From Streptomyces chromofuscus (GTDB lineage: Bacteria; Actinomycetota; Actinomycetes; Streptomycetales; Streptomycetaceae): 64,000 nucleotides of DNA. Under the pieces are notes generated by a model, which searched no databases, had not been told where the DNA came from, and saw only the letters and a program-made list of their open reading frames with translations. This document shows positions 32,281 through 40,690 of this stretch, piece after piece. Made by a program: the position numbers and the translations under genes. The stretch covers positions 1,674,001 through 1,738,000 of the forward strand of contig NZ_CP063374.1 in the NCBI RefSeq assembly GCF_015160875.1, given 5' to 3'. Each line of letters opens with the position of its first letter. Position 1 is the stretch's first letter.

Positions 32281-32442
32281 GCCGGCGAGCGTAGAACACC
32301 GGTACGACACCTCGAATCCCCCTGGAGTCTGGTTCTCGTCCGGCCTCCGTCGTCCGCCGAGGGGAGGCCGCACCTCCCTCTTGCGCCGGGGCAACCGCAA
32401 TCCTACGGTGGACCATAGGAATCGGCGTGCAAGGGAGCAGCG

Positions 32443-33798
32443 ATGATGAGCGATGGGGGTACCTCCCGCGCGAGCGTGTTCGAACGCGGGGGAGCGCGGA
32501 AGACCGCCGAAGGACTGGCCCATCTCTTCGGATTCGGTAACGAGCACAGTTCCGAGGCCGTCCCCGGAGCCCTGCCCGAGGGCCGCAACTCACCCCAGCG
32601 CGCACCCCTCGGCCTGTACGCCGAGCAGCTCAGCGGTACGGCCTTCACCGAACCCCGCGCCCACAACCGCCGTTCGTGGCTCTACCGCGTCCGCCCCTCG
32701 GCCGCGCACCCGGCGTTCACCCGCACCGACAACGGCGGGCTGCGCACGGCCCCCTTCGCCGAGACCGCGCCCGACCCGAACCGGCTGCGCTGGAACCCCC
32801 TGCCCGAACCGCCGCCCGGCACCGACTTCCTGGCCGGCCTGTGGACCGTGGGCGGCAACGGCGACGCCACCCAGCGCACCGGCATGGCCGTGCACCTCTA
32901 CCACGCCGACACCGACATGGACCGCGTCTTCAGCGACGCGGACGGGGAGCTGCTGATCGTGCCGGAGCGCGGCGGGCTGCTGCTGCGCACGGAGTTCGGG
33001 CTGCTGGCGGTGGAGCCCGGCCATGTGGCGCTCGTCCCGCGCGGGGTCCGCTTCCGCGTCGAGCTGCTCGACGACTTTGCGCGCGGTTACGTCTGCGAGA
33101 ACTACGGCGCCCCCTTCCGCCTCCCCGACCTCGGCCCGATCGGCGCCAACGGCCTCGCCAACCCCCGGGACTTCCGCGCGCCGGTCGCCGCCTACGAGGA
33201 CGTCGAGGGCCCGGTGGAGGTGGTCAACAAGTTCTGCGGCAACCTCTGGACGGCGACGTACGACCACTCACCGCTCGATGTCGTCGCCTGGCACGGCAAC
33301 TATGTGCCGTACGCCTACGACCTGCGCCGCTTCAATGTGCTCGGCACCATCTCGTACGACCACCCGGACCCGTCGATCTTCACGGTCCTCACCTCCCCGT
33401 CCGACACCCCGGGCCTCGCGGGCGTCGACTTCGTGGTCTTCGCGCCGCGCTGGCTGGTGGGCGAGGACACCTTCCGGCCGCCGTACTTCCACCGGAACGT
33501 GATGAGCGAGTACATGGGCCTGATCGAGGGCGCGTACGACGCGAAGGCGGAAGGGTTCGTGCCGGGCGGCGGCTCGCTGCACAACATGATGTCGGCGCAC
33601 GGCCCGGACCGGGAGACGTTCGACCGGGCGAGCGCCGCCGAGCTGCGGCCGCAGAAGGTGGACGACGGGCTGGCGTTCATGTTCGAGACCCGCTGGCCGG
33701 TGACGCTGACACCGCAGGCGGCCCGCGCGGAACACCTCCAACGGCGCTACGACGACGTGTGGCAGGGCCTGGAGCGGCACTTCCGCCCCTTGCACTGA
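32443..33798 (+). CDS. hmgA: Homogentisate 1,2-dioxygenase
   Basis: A 451-residue non-haem iron dioxygenase opening the ring of homogentisate to maleylacetoacetate in tyrosine and phenylalanine breakdown. The block [20 protein letters not shown] (~27-46) is diagnostic. Iron ligands align with human HGD: H350 (YFHRNVM), E356 (MSEYMG) and H386 (SAHGPD), each offset by 15 from human 335/341/371. ATG ATG begins at 32443. The remaining pathway genes (hpd, maleylacetoacetate isomerase, fumarylacetoacetase) are not adjacent. A GntR/UTRA regulator follows 28 nt later. Confidence 0.97.
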   Translation: MMSDGGTSRASVFERGGARKTAEGLAHLFGFGNEHSSEAVPGALPEGRNSPQRAPLGLYAEQLSGTAFTEPRAHNRRSWLYRVRPSAAHPAFTRTDNGGLRTAPFAETAPDPNRLRWNPLPEPPPGTDFLAGLWTVGGNGDATQRTGMAVHLYHADTDMDRVFSDADGELLIVPERGGLLLRTEFGLLAVEPGHVALVPRGVRFRVELLDDFARGYVCENYGAPFRLPDLGPIGANGLANPRDFRAPVAAYEDVEGPVEVVNKFCGNLWTATYDHSPLDVVAWHGNYVPYAYDLRRFNVLGTISYDHPDPSIFTVLTSPSDTPGLAGVDFVVFAPRWLVGEDTFRPPYFHRNVMSEYMGLIEGAYDAKAEGFVPGGGSLHNMMSAHGPDRETFDRASAAELRPQKVDDGLAFMFETRWPVTLTPQAARAEHLQRRYDDVWQGLERHFRPLH

Positions 33799-33826
33799 CT
33801 CCTCCCCTGCCGGTACGGATGGCCCC

Positions 33827-34576
33827 GTGACCTCCTTCGCCCCGGACTCGATCGTCCTGAACCGCAAGCTGCCGCTCTGGTACCAGGTGTCGCAGTCGCT
33901 GCGCGCCTCGATACTCGGCCGCTCGCCCCGGGACCCGCTGCGCCTGCCGACGGAGGAACAGCTGGCGGGGCACTACGGCGTGAGCGTGCTGACCATGCGG
34001 CAGGCGCTGAAGGAGCTGGAGGACGAGGGCCTGATCACCCGGCACCGCAGGCGCGGCACGTTCATCGAGCCCAGCGCGCGCCGGGGCACGCCGGTGCGGC
34101 TGCTGGGCTCGGTGGACGCGATCGTGGCCCAGCAGTCCGGCATGAGCACCGAAGTGCTGGACCACGGTCACGCGCCGGTGCCGGCCGAACTCGGCGAGTA
34201 CTTCCCGGACCTCGGCGAGGTGGCGACGTACCACCGGCTGCGCAGCGACGAGAAGACGGGCGAGCCGACCAACCACGCCCACAACTACGTCCGTCCGGAA
34301 CTGGCCGGCCGGATCGACCCGGACGACCTGGCCCGCTGGCCGATGACCAAGGTGCTGCGGGACGTCGCCGGGGCGGACATCAGCCGCATCACGGACACGG
34401 TGGAGGCGCGGCTCGCGGACCCGGAGACGGCGCGGCTGCTCAACGTGCCGTTGCTGAGCCCGATCCTGCACTACACGGGGGTGACGTACGACGAGGCCGG
34501 GCGGGTGCTGGACGTGGCCGTCATCCACTACCGGGGCGACCGCTTCTCCTTCACGGTGACGCTGGACGCCACCTGA
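33827..34576 (+). CDS. GntR-family regulator with UTRA domain (HutC type)
   Basis: A 249-residue regulator. The winged helix (~12-80: LPLWYQVSQSLRASILG, LPTEEQLAGHYGVSVLTMRQALKEL) is followed by a UTRA ligand domain (~95-245). Start GTG 33827, 28 nt after hmgA and in the same direction, suggests cotranscription. The ligand may be an aromatic acid of the homogentisate route; UTRA proteins also sense histidine catabolites or sugars, so this remains open. No operator could be picked out. Confidence 0.9.
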   Translation: MTSFAPDSIVLNRKLPLWYQVSQSLRASILGRSPRDPLRLPTEEQLAGHYGVSVLTMRQALKELEDEGLITRHRRRGTFIEPSARRGTPVRLLGSVDAIVAQQSGMSTEVLDHGHAPVPAELGEYFPDLGEVATYHRLRSDEKTGEPTNHAHNYVRPELAGRIDPDDLARWPMTKVLRDVAGADISRITDTVEARLADPETARLLNVPLLSPILHYTGVTYDEAGRVLDVAVIHYRGDRFSFTVTLDAT

Positions 34577-34616
34577 CCCGCCTGGCCGCCCCTGTCTGTC
34601 GGCGGCACGTCGTACG

Positions 34617-35774
34617 ATGCCGGGCGTGACGCACGACGACGCTCCGCTGCTCGCGGACCTCATGCCGTGGTCCGTCGCACCGCCGCGGCTCGGCCGGGGG
34701 TGGCCGACGGCCCCCGACCCGTCCTCCCTCCGGGCCCGCTGGGACTCCCTGATGAAGGCCGAGGGCGCGGAACGGGAGGCGCTGTTCGAGCCGACCCGCT
34801 CGCGCACCCTGCACTCGGCGGTCGGACAGTTGCCGGGCCGGTCCACGGGCACGGAGAAGCTGCTGCGCGCGCAGGGCCCCTGCCCGGAGCCGGTCCGTGT
34901 GCTGTCGGCCCCCTTCGACGAGCAGTGGCTGATCCCGGACCACCGTCTGATCGACGCGGCGCGAGTCGAGTTGTGGCGGGTGGCCGACGAGCGGCAGGTG
35001 TTCGTCGTGGAGCAGGCGGAGGGCGGCGGCCCCCACCTGCTGGCCACCTCGCTGCTCCCGCTGCTGCGCCCCGGCCGGGTCCGCCCCCTGTATCGCCGCC
35101 CCGGCGGCGTGGAGCCGAACCTGGCCCCGGGCCTGCTGGAGCACCTGGCCACCCGCCTCGGACGGACGCCCGACCCGGTCGATGTCCTGGCCTGGATCCT
35201 GATCGCGGTACGGGCGGACCTCACGGTTGCCCTCACCGACGACCCCGGCCTGTGGTCGGCCGGCGTCGAGACGGGCCGCCGCATGCTCTGGCTGCTGCGC
35301 CGCGACGGCGACCGCCCCAAGCTGCCCGGCGGCCGCCGCCCCTACGTCCGCGCCCCGCTCCCCGGCCGCCCCCGCACGCTGCACTACGACCGCGAGGAGG
35401 AGACGCTGCACCTCGACGAGGGCCGCGTCTCGCCGGTGCCCGCCCAGGCCTGGGACTTCGAGACGGGCGGGATCCGCGTCCTGGAGCAGTGGTTCGCGGC
35501 CCGGACGGCCGAGGGCGAGCCCGGCACGCTCCTGGCGATCCGCCCGGCGACCTGGCCGCAGGCCTGGACGTCGGAGCTGCTGGAGCTGATCACGGTCCTC
35601 ACGCTGCTGTCCGAACTGCCTTCCGAACTGCCTTCCGTGGAGGCGGAGTCGACCGTCACCGCGACCGACCTCCGCGCGGCCGGCGTCCTGCCGGTACCCG
35701 CCTCCGCCCGCCGCCCCGCGTCGGTCCTGGACACCCACGAGGAGGGTCCGGAGGGGCAGCTGGCGCTCCTCTAA
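34617..35774 (+). CDS. Orphan type ISP restriction-modification specificity-domain protein
   Basis: A 385-residue protein whose opening LADLMPWSVAPPRLGRGWP (~12-30) and blocks TLHSAVGQLPG (~64-74) and PCPEPVRVLSAPFDEQWLIPDHRLIDAARVELWRV (~88-122) match what Streptomyces genomes list as type ISP restriction/modification enzyme, namely the C-terminal target-recognition part of LlaBIII-like single-chain enzymes. No methyltransferase motif (NPPY), helicase or nuclease is in the protein or next door. It is therefore a stand-alone specificity-like domain with an unknown, possibly housekeeping, role. GTG 34626 is an alternative start. Confidence 0.75.
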   Translation: MPGVTHDDAPLLADLMPWSVAPPRLGRGWPTAPDPSSLRARWDSLMKAEGAEREALFEPTRSRTLHSAVGQLPGRSTGTEKLLRAQGPCPEPVRVLSAPFDEQWLIPDHRLIDAARVELWRVADERQVFVVEQAEGGGPHLLATSLLPLLRPGRVRPLYRRPGGVEPNLAPGLLEHLATRLGRTPDPVDVLAWILIAVRADLTVALTDDPGLWSAGVETGRRMLWLLRRDGDRPKLPGGRRPYVRAPLPGRPRTLHYDREEETLHLDEGRVSPVPAQAWDFETGGIRVLEQWFAARTAEGEPGTLLAIRPATWPQAWTSELLELITVLTLLSELPSELPSVEAESTVTATDLRAAGVLPVPASARRPASVLDTHEEGPEGQLALL

Positions 35775-35837
35775 GCCACTGGACCGCCCTCCGGGATCCA
35801 CTGGACCTCCTCCGGAGCCCGGGACATGATCCACCCC

Positions 35838-37034
35838 ATGGATCGTCTCCCCCTGCCCCTGGAGGGCATCACCGTCGTCGCCGTCGAGCAGGCCGTCGCC
35901 GCCCCCTTCGCCACCCGGCAGCTCGCCGACCTCGGCGCCCGGGTGATCAAGGTCGAGCGGGTCGACGGCGGTGACTTCGCCCGCGGGTACGACACCTCCG
36001 CCCGCGGTCTCGCCTCGCACTTCGTGTGGTGCAACCTCGGCAAGGAGTCCATCGCGCTGGACCTGAAGGACCCGCGCGGGCTGGACGTCGTACGGCGGCT
36101 GGTGGCGGACGCGGACGTGTTCGTGCAGAACCTCGCGCAGGGGGCGGCGGCGCGCCTCGGGCTCGACGCGGCCACGCTGTGCGCCGCGCACCCGCGGCTG
36201 ATCGCGGTGGACATCTCCGGATACGGGGCTTCGGGGCCGTACGCGGACAAGCGGGCGTACGACATGCTCGTGCAGTGCGAGGCCGGGCTGGTGTCGGTGA
36301 CCGGGACGCCGGAGCAGCCGGTGAAGGCGGGCATCCCGGCGGCGGACATCGCGGCGGCCATGTACGCCTTCTCGGGCGTGCTGGCGGCGCTGGTGCGGCG
36401 CGGCACCACCGGGCGCGGCGGGCCGGTGGAGGTGTCGATGCTGGAGGCGCTCACGGAGTGGATGGGGCATCCGCTGCACCATGTGATGCACGACGGCACA
36501 CCCCCGGCGCGCACGGGCCTGGCGCACGCCGTCATCGCGCCGTACGACGCGTACGCCACGGCGGACGGCGGCCGGGTGCTGCTGTCGGTGCAGAACGACC
36601 GGGAGTGGCGGCGGCTCGCCGAACAGGTGTTGCGCAGGCCGGGGTTGGCGACCGACCCGGCGTTCGCGACGAACGCGGCGCGGGTGGCGAACCGGGACCG
36701 GACGGACGCGGAGGTCGCGCGGGCGCTGGGCGCGCTGACCGCCGACGAGGCGCAGGCCCGGCTGGTGGACGCGGGGATCGCGTGCGCCCGGCTGCGGGAC
36801 GTACGGGAGGTGGCCGAGCATCCGCAGCTGGCGGCCCGGGAGCGGTGGCGGGAGGTGGGCTCGCCGGTCGGGCCGCTGAGGGCGCCGCTGCCCCCGATCA
36901 CCTGGCCGGGTGGGGAGCCGGCGCGGAACGGGGACGTACCCGCGCTCGGGCAGCACACCGAAGCTTTGCTGCGTGCCGTGGGGATGACGGACGACGAGAT
37001 CGCAGCGCTGCGCCGGGACGGTGTGACTGCCTGA
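35838..37034 (+). CDS. Class III CoA-transferase (CaiB/BaiF)
   Basis: A 398-residue family III CoA-transferase moving CoA between carboxylic acids. The start LPLEGITVVAVEQAVAAPFATRQLADLGA with IKVER is the standard nucleotide-fold opening. The catalytic Asp, which forms the acyl-aspartyl intermediate, is D142 in KRAYDMLVQ. GGPVEVSMLEALTEWM follows at ~195-210. ATG 35838 (MDRLPLP) was chosen; ATG 35826 adds four residues. It is 63 nt after the ISP-domain gene; no partner dehydrogenase is near, so the substrate is unknown. Confidence 0.93.
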   Translation: MDRLPLPLEGITVVAVEQAVAAPFATRQLADLGARVIKVERVDGGDFARGYDTSARGLASHFVWCNLGKESIALDLKDPRGLDVVRRLVADADVFVQNLAQGAAARLGLDAATLCAAHPRLIAVDISGYGASGPYADKRAYDMLVQCEAGLVSVTGTPEQPVKAGIPAADIAAAMYAFSGVLAALVRRGTTGRGGPVEVSMLEALTEWMGHPLHHVMHDGTPPARTGLAHAVIAPYDAYATADGGRVLLSVQNDREWRRLAEQVLRRPGLATDPAFATNAARVANRDRTDAEVARALGALTADEAQARLVDAGIACARLRDVREVAEHPQLAARERWREVGSPVGPLRAPLPPITWPGGEPARNGDVPALGQHTEALLRAVGMTDDEIAALRRDGVTA

Positions 37035-37076
37035 ACGCGGGCCCTGAAAGGGGACGCCCAGGGACGCCTGTGCGGG

Positions 37077-37346
37077 TCAGCGCCCGCCGAACAGCGAACG
37101 GCGCAGCCGGCGCAGCGGCGCGAAGAGCGAGACCCGACTCACCCGCGCGCCCCGGTCGCTGCGCTCGTGCGCGGTGTCACGTGCGGTTATCTCACGCATC
37201 AGCGACGTGGCCTCGGCCGCCTCCCGCTGCGGGACGGCGGGGCCGGCCAGCACCGAGAGATGACGGTCGAGGCGCGAACTGGTCGCGCTGCTCCCGCAGG
37301 TGATCGCAGGGACCCTCGCCCTGCTGCGCACTGTTATCTGTTCCAT
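37077..37346 (-). CDS. Small basic hypothetical protein
   Basis: An 89-residue Arg-rich protein with no recognised domain. It has a Ser/Arg-rich N-terminal half and a basic amphipathic C-terminus (SLFAPLRRLRRSLFGGR). ATG 37346 is the likely start. It is convergent with the CoA-transferase and has its own AT-richer upstream segment (37347-37400). Codon use looks genuine but function is unknown. Confidence 0.6.
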   Translation of the reverse strand: MEQITVRSRARVPAITCGSSATSSRLDRHLSVLAGPAVPQREAAEATSLMREITARDTAHERSDRGARVSRVSLFAPLRRLRRSLFGGR

Positions 37347-37475
37347 GTCACTCCCCACCCGTACGAGTCCACCCGGCCCGGGCAGGGTAACCCTATCTCC
37401 CCCTTGGGGCACGCGTGTATCGCGGTCACAGGATTCACCTTCCCCGTAAGGGCGTTGACCACCCCTTCTCGATCA

Positions 37476-38279
37476 CTACCCGAATCCGACCGATTTCAGG
37501 GCGAGTTGGACAACCGGGGGGGTGGTGGGCCGGGGTGACCCCCCGTCGGGCTCGACCGTCACCGCGAGTGACGTCGCCGCCCTGTCCAGGCCGTTCGCCA
37601 CGAAGGGCGTGTCGCCGTCCAGCAGACCGAGGGAGCGCGGTTGCGCCTGGGGGCGCATGAGCCACAGTTGGTGCACGCGGTCGCTCGGCAGGTCGTCGTA
37701 CCCGTTCAGGGTGACGACCGCGCGCCCCACGGAGACGGAAGCGATCACTCCGAGCGTCCTCCCTTCGGCGTCCCGCCCGGTGGCCGCGCGGGCGTCCGGA
37801 GCGGCGAGGACGTGGGCGATCTCACGTGACCGGTCCCGCTCGGCGGCCAGTTGACGCTCGGTCCGGTCCGCCTGGACGGCGAAGAGGGCGGCCACGACGA
37901 GGGCCGCGGCGGCCGTCGCGGTGGCGAACGGGACGAACAGGGGGCGCGTTCGGGGCGCACGCGCGCGCACCGGTGGCGGCTGCGTGCCCCACACGTGCGG
38001 CGGCAGCCGGGTTTCGGGCACGCGGGCGGGCTCCTGCGGCGTGGTGCGTACGGCGGCCAGGACCCGGTCGCGCAGGGCGGACGGCGCGGGGGCGGCCGTG
38101 GACCAGGCGAGGCGCACGGCGTCCTCGGAGAGCGCCCGCACCTCCCGCGCGCAGCGCTCGCAGCCCGCCAGGTGCTGCTCGAAGCGGGCGCGCTCGCCGG
38201 GCTCCAGGGCGTCGAGCGCGTAGGGCGCGGCGAGGCTGTGCAGGTCGCCGCGGCCACGCAGTCGGTTCAGCAGGCTCAT
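37476..38279 (-). CDS. Anti-sigma factor (RskA/zinc anti-sigma type)
   Basis: A 267-residue membrane anti-sigma factor. The cytoplasmic N-terminus carries the zinc anti-sigma signature H36-x3-C40-x2-C43 (HLAGCERC) in an HSLAAPYALDALEPGERARFEQ context. One transmembrane helix lies at ~112-135. The extracytoplasmic part has the RskA fold (VSVGRAVVTLNGYDDLPSDRVHQLWLM, GLLDGDTPFVA). It holds the sigma factor encoded 43 nt upstream until a signal triggers proteolysis. The pair is transcribed divergently from the DUF4331 gene. Confidence 0.92.
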   Translation of the reverse strand: MSLLNRLRGRGDLHSLAAPYALDALEPGERARFEQHLAGCERCAREVRALSEDAVRLAWSTAAPAPSALRDRVLAAVRTTPQEPARVPETRLPPHVWGTQPPPVRARAPRTRPLFVPFATATAAAALVVAALFAVQADRTERQLAAERDRSREIAHVLAAPDARAATGRDAEGRTLGVIASVSVGRAVVTLNGYDDLPSDRVHQLWLMRPQAQPRSLGLLDGDTPFVANGLDRAATSLAVTVEPDGGSPRPTTPPVVQLALKSVGFG

Positions 38280-38322
38280 GCCGTACCCCCTCGGCCGTCG
38301 GCGGGCGGGCGGTCCAGGAAGC

Positions 38323-38916
38323 TCACGCGACTCCTCCGAGGCACTCGCGCAGCCGGGTCAGTCCGTCGCGCATCCGGGTCTTGACCGTGCCGAGCGGCAG
38401 GGAGAGCCGTTCGGCGACTTCACGGTAGGTATAGCCGTCGTAGTAGGCGAGGGTGACGGACTCCCGCTGCAGGGCGGTGAGCCGGTTCAGGCACCGGCGC
38501 ACCCACTCGCGTTCGAGGCCCGCCTCCACCTCCTCGGCGACCTGGTCGAAGGCGGGCGTCCCGGCACGCAGCGCCTCACGCTGCTCCCGCTCGCCGGCCG
38601 CGCGGGCGCTGCGCACCCGGTCGACGGCGCGGCGGTGGGCGAGGGTGAGGATCCAGGACAGGGCGCTGCCGCGGCCGGGGTCGAAGCGGGCGGCGGACCG
38701 CCACAGTTCGAGCAGCACTTCCTGGGCCACCTCCTCCGACTGCGCCGGGTCCCGCACCAGCCGCTTGACGAGTCCGAACACCGGTCCGGACACCAGTGCG
38801 TAGAGCTCCTCGAACGCCTGGTGGTCCCCGCCCGCGACGCGGATCAGCAGTCTGTCCGCCTCCACCCGCTCCCCCTTCCCGCGACCGCACCCGGGTCGCC
38901 CCGTCACACCCGACAT
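38323..38916 (-). CDS. sigK: ECF RNA polymerase sigma factor, SigK type
   Basis: A 197-residue ECF sigma factor. Region 2 (AFEELYALVSGPVFGLVKRLVRDPAQSEEVAQEVLLELWRSAARFDP) binds core polymerase and the -10 element; region 4 (LTALQRESVTLAYYDGYTYREVAERLSLPLGTVKTRMRDGLTRLRE) is complete. Start choice is open: ATG 38916 is used, with GTG 38865 (GGGGGAG upstream) and GTG 38931 as alternatives. The partner anti-sigma gene follows 43 nt later. In mycobacteria SigK/RskA controls secreted proteins; here the divergent DUF4331-TPR-NicO genes are the natural target candidates. Confidence 0.93.
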   Translation of the reverse strand: MSGVTGRPGCGRGKGERVEADRLLIRVAGGDHQAFEELYALVSGPVFGLVKRLVRDPAQSEEVAQEVLLELWRSAARFDPGRGSALSWILTLAHRRAVDRVRSARAAGEREQREALRAGTPAFDQVAEEVEAGLEREWVRRCLNRLTALQRESVTLAYYDGYTYREVAERLSLPLGTVKTRMRDGLTRLRECLGGVA

Positions 38917-39070
38917 TCGCAACGCACGCACCTCCGGACGGGATTACGGATGAGCGTGCCGGAAACGCGGGTCGGGCAGGCGCGAAATCATTTTCCTCCT
39001 CCGACCAATCCGGTCCGCCGCCGGCGTCGAATCCCCCGTGTCAGGCAAGTCGGCACTGAGGACGGACGGC

Positions 39071-40594
39071 ATGACAGCAATCTCCAAGCGCGGCGCGGGA
39101 CTTCGGAGCGTCGCCACCCTCGTCTGCGGTGCGCTGGCCGCCGGAGGGCTCGCGGCCGCCGGCGCGACCGCGCTGCAACCGGGGGCGGCCGCCGCCTCCA
39201 GCCACCGGGAGGCCCCGCTCATCTCGGGCACCCCGCAGTACGACAACACCGATGTGTACGCGTTCGTCAGCCCGGACAAACCGGACACGACGACGATCAT
39301 CGCCAACTGGATCCCGTTCGAGGAGCCGGCCGGCGGACCGAACTTCTTCACGTTCGCCGAGGACGCGCAGTACGACATCCATATCGACAACAACGGTGAC
39401 GCGCAGGGCGAGCTGCTGTTCCGCTACACGTTCACAACGCACGTCAAGAACAAGAAGACGTTCCTCTACAACACCGGCCCGGTCGAGAGCCTGGACGACC
39501 AGGACCTCAACGTCACCCAGACGTACGACATCGACCTGCTGCGGCTGAAGAAGCAGCACCTGATGTCCCGCACCAAGATCGCGGACGACGTGCCGGTCGC
39601 GCCCTCGAACGTCGGCAAGGCGTCCATGCCGGACTACGCCAAGCTCCGCGAGCAGGCCGTGCACGAACTGGCGGGCGGCTCCACGACGTTCGCCGGTCAG
39701 GCCGACGACCCCTTCTTCCTGGACCTGCGCGTCTTCGACCTCCTGTACGGCGGGAACCTCTCCGAGGTCGGCAACGACACGCTCAAGGGCTACAACGTCA
39801 ACTCCATCGCCCTTCAGGTCCCCAACCACCTGATCCGGGAGTCCGCCGGCCGGCCGGTCGTCGGCATCTGGTCGACGACCCGGCGCAAGAACGCCCAGGG
39901 CCACTTCCGGCAGGTCTCGCGGCTCGGCAACCCGCTGGTCAACGAGGTCGTCAACCCGATCGAGGACAAGGACACGTTCAACGCGTCCGGGCCGTGGGAC
40001 GACGCCCGGTTCCTGGACAACGTCACCCAGCCCGAACTGCCGAAGCTCATCGAGGCGATCTACAAGATCCCGGCGCCCGAGGAGCCCCGCAACGACCTGG
40101 TGGACGTGTTCCTGAAGGGCGTCGAGGGCCTCAACCAGCCGCCGCACGTCACCCCGTCCGAGATGCTGCGTCTGAACACGTCCGTCAAGCCGGCCGCCGC
40201 ACCGAAACGCCTCGGCGTCCTGGACGGTGACAACGCGGGCTTCCCCAACGGCCGCCGTCTCACCGACGACGTGATCGACGCCGCCCTCCAGGTGGTGGAG
40301 GGTGAGCTGCTCGGCGCCAAGAACGACCTGGGCGACGCGGTGGACGCGAACGACAAGGAGTTCGAGAAGGCCTTCCCCTACGTCGCCCTGCCGACGGAGG
40401 GCTCGCGCGGCCCCCTCGCGAAGGGAACGTCGGGCGGCAACGACGTCCGCAGCCAGATCGGGGACGCCCTGCAGCCCACCGGCTCGGACGACACGACCCT
40501 GATCGCCGCCTCCGCGGGCGCGGGTGCGGGCGGAATCCTGCTGATCGGCGTCGCCCTGATGTGGTGGCGCCGGATGCGGGGCCGCGCGTACTGA
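39071..40594 (+). CDS. Exported, membrane-anchored DUF4331 protein
   Basis: A 507-residue extracytoplasmic protein. The signal peptide spans ~1-42 (GLRSVATLVCGALAAGGLAAAG, cleavage near AAASS). The DUF4331 body begins SSHREAPLISGTPQYDNTDVYAF, the family hallmark, and a calcium-loop-like DNNGDAQGE occurs near 112-120. A C-terminal helix (~480-500) plus WWRRMRGR forms a membrane anchor. ATG 39071 has a GAGGACG ribosome-binding site. DUF4331 proteins are linked to ECF sigma factors and a TPR protein in many actinobacteria; the function is unknown. Confidence 0.9.
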   Translation: MTAISKRGAGLRSVATLVCGALAAGGLAAAGATALQPGAAAASSHREAPLISGTPQYDNTDVYAFVSPDKPDTTTIIANWIPFEEPAGGPNFFTFAEDAQYDIHIDNNGDAQGELLFRYTFTTHVKNKKTFLYNTGPVESLDDQDLNVTQTYDIDLLRLKKQHLMSRTKIADDVPVAPSNVGKASMPDYAKLREQAVHELAGGSTTFAGQADDPFFLDLRVFDLLYGGNLSEVGNDTLKGYNVNSIALQVPNHLIRESAGRPVVGIWSTTRRKNAQGHFRQVSRLGNPLVNEVVNPIEDKDTFNASGPWDDARFLDNVTQPELPKLIEAIYKIPAPEEPRNDLVDVFLKGVEGLNQPPHVTPSEMLRLNTSVKPAAAPKRLGVLDGDNAGFPNGRRLTDDVIDAALQVVEGELLGAKNDLGDAVDANDKEFEKAFPYVALPTEGSRGPLAKGTSGGNDVRSQIGDALQPTGSDDTTLIAASAGAGAGGILLIGVALMWWRRMRGRAY

Positions 40595-40607
40595 CGCCCC
40601 CCCGACC

Positions 40608-40651
40608 GGCGCGGCCCGTCCCTCCCCGTCCTCCACGGCGCGGGCCGCGCC
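40608..40651. terminator. Hairpin between the DUF4331 and TPR genes
   Basis: An 11-bp perfect stem GGCGCGGCCCG (40608-40618) / CGGGCCGCGCC (40641-40651) followed by TTT. It may attenuate rather than end transcription, since the TPR gene starts 40 nt later with its own GAGGAG ribosome-binding site. Confidence 0.6.
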
Positions 40652-40690
40652 TTTCCCACCGTCCGACCTGCCGGCACACCGAGGAGAGGC

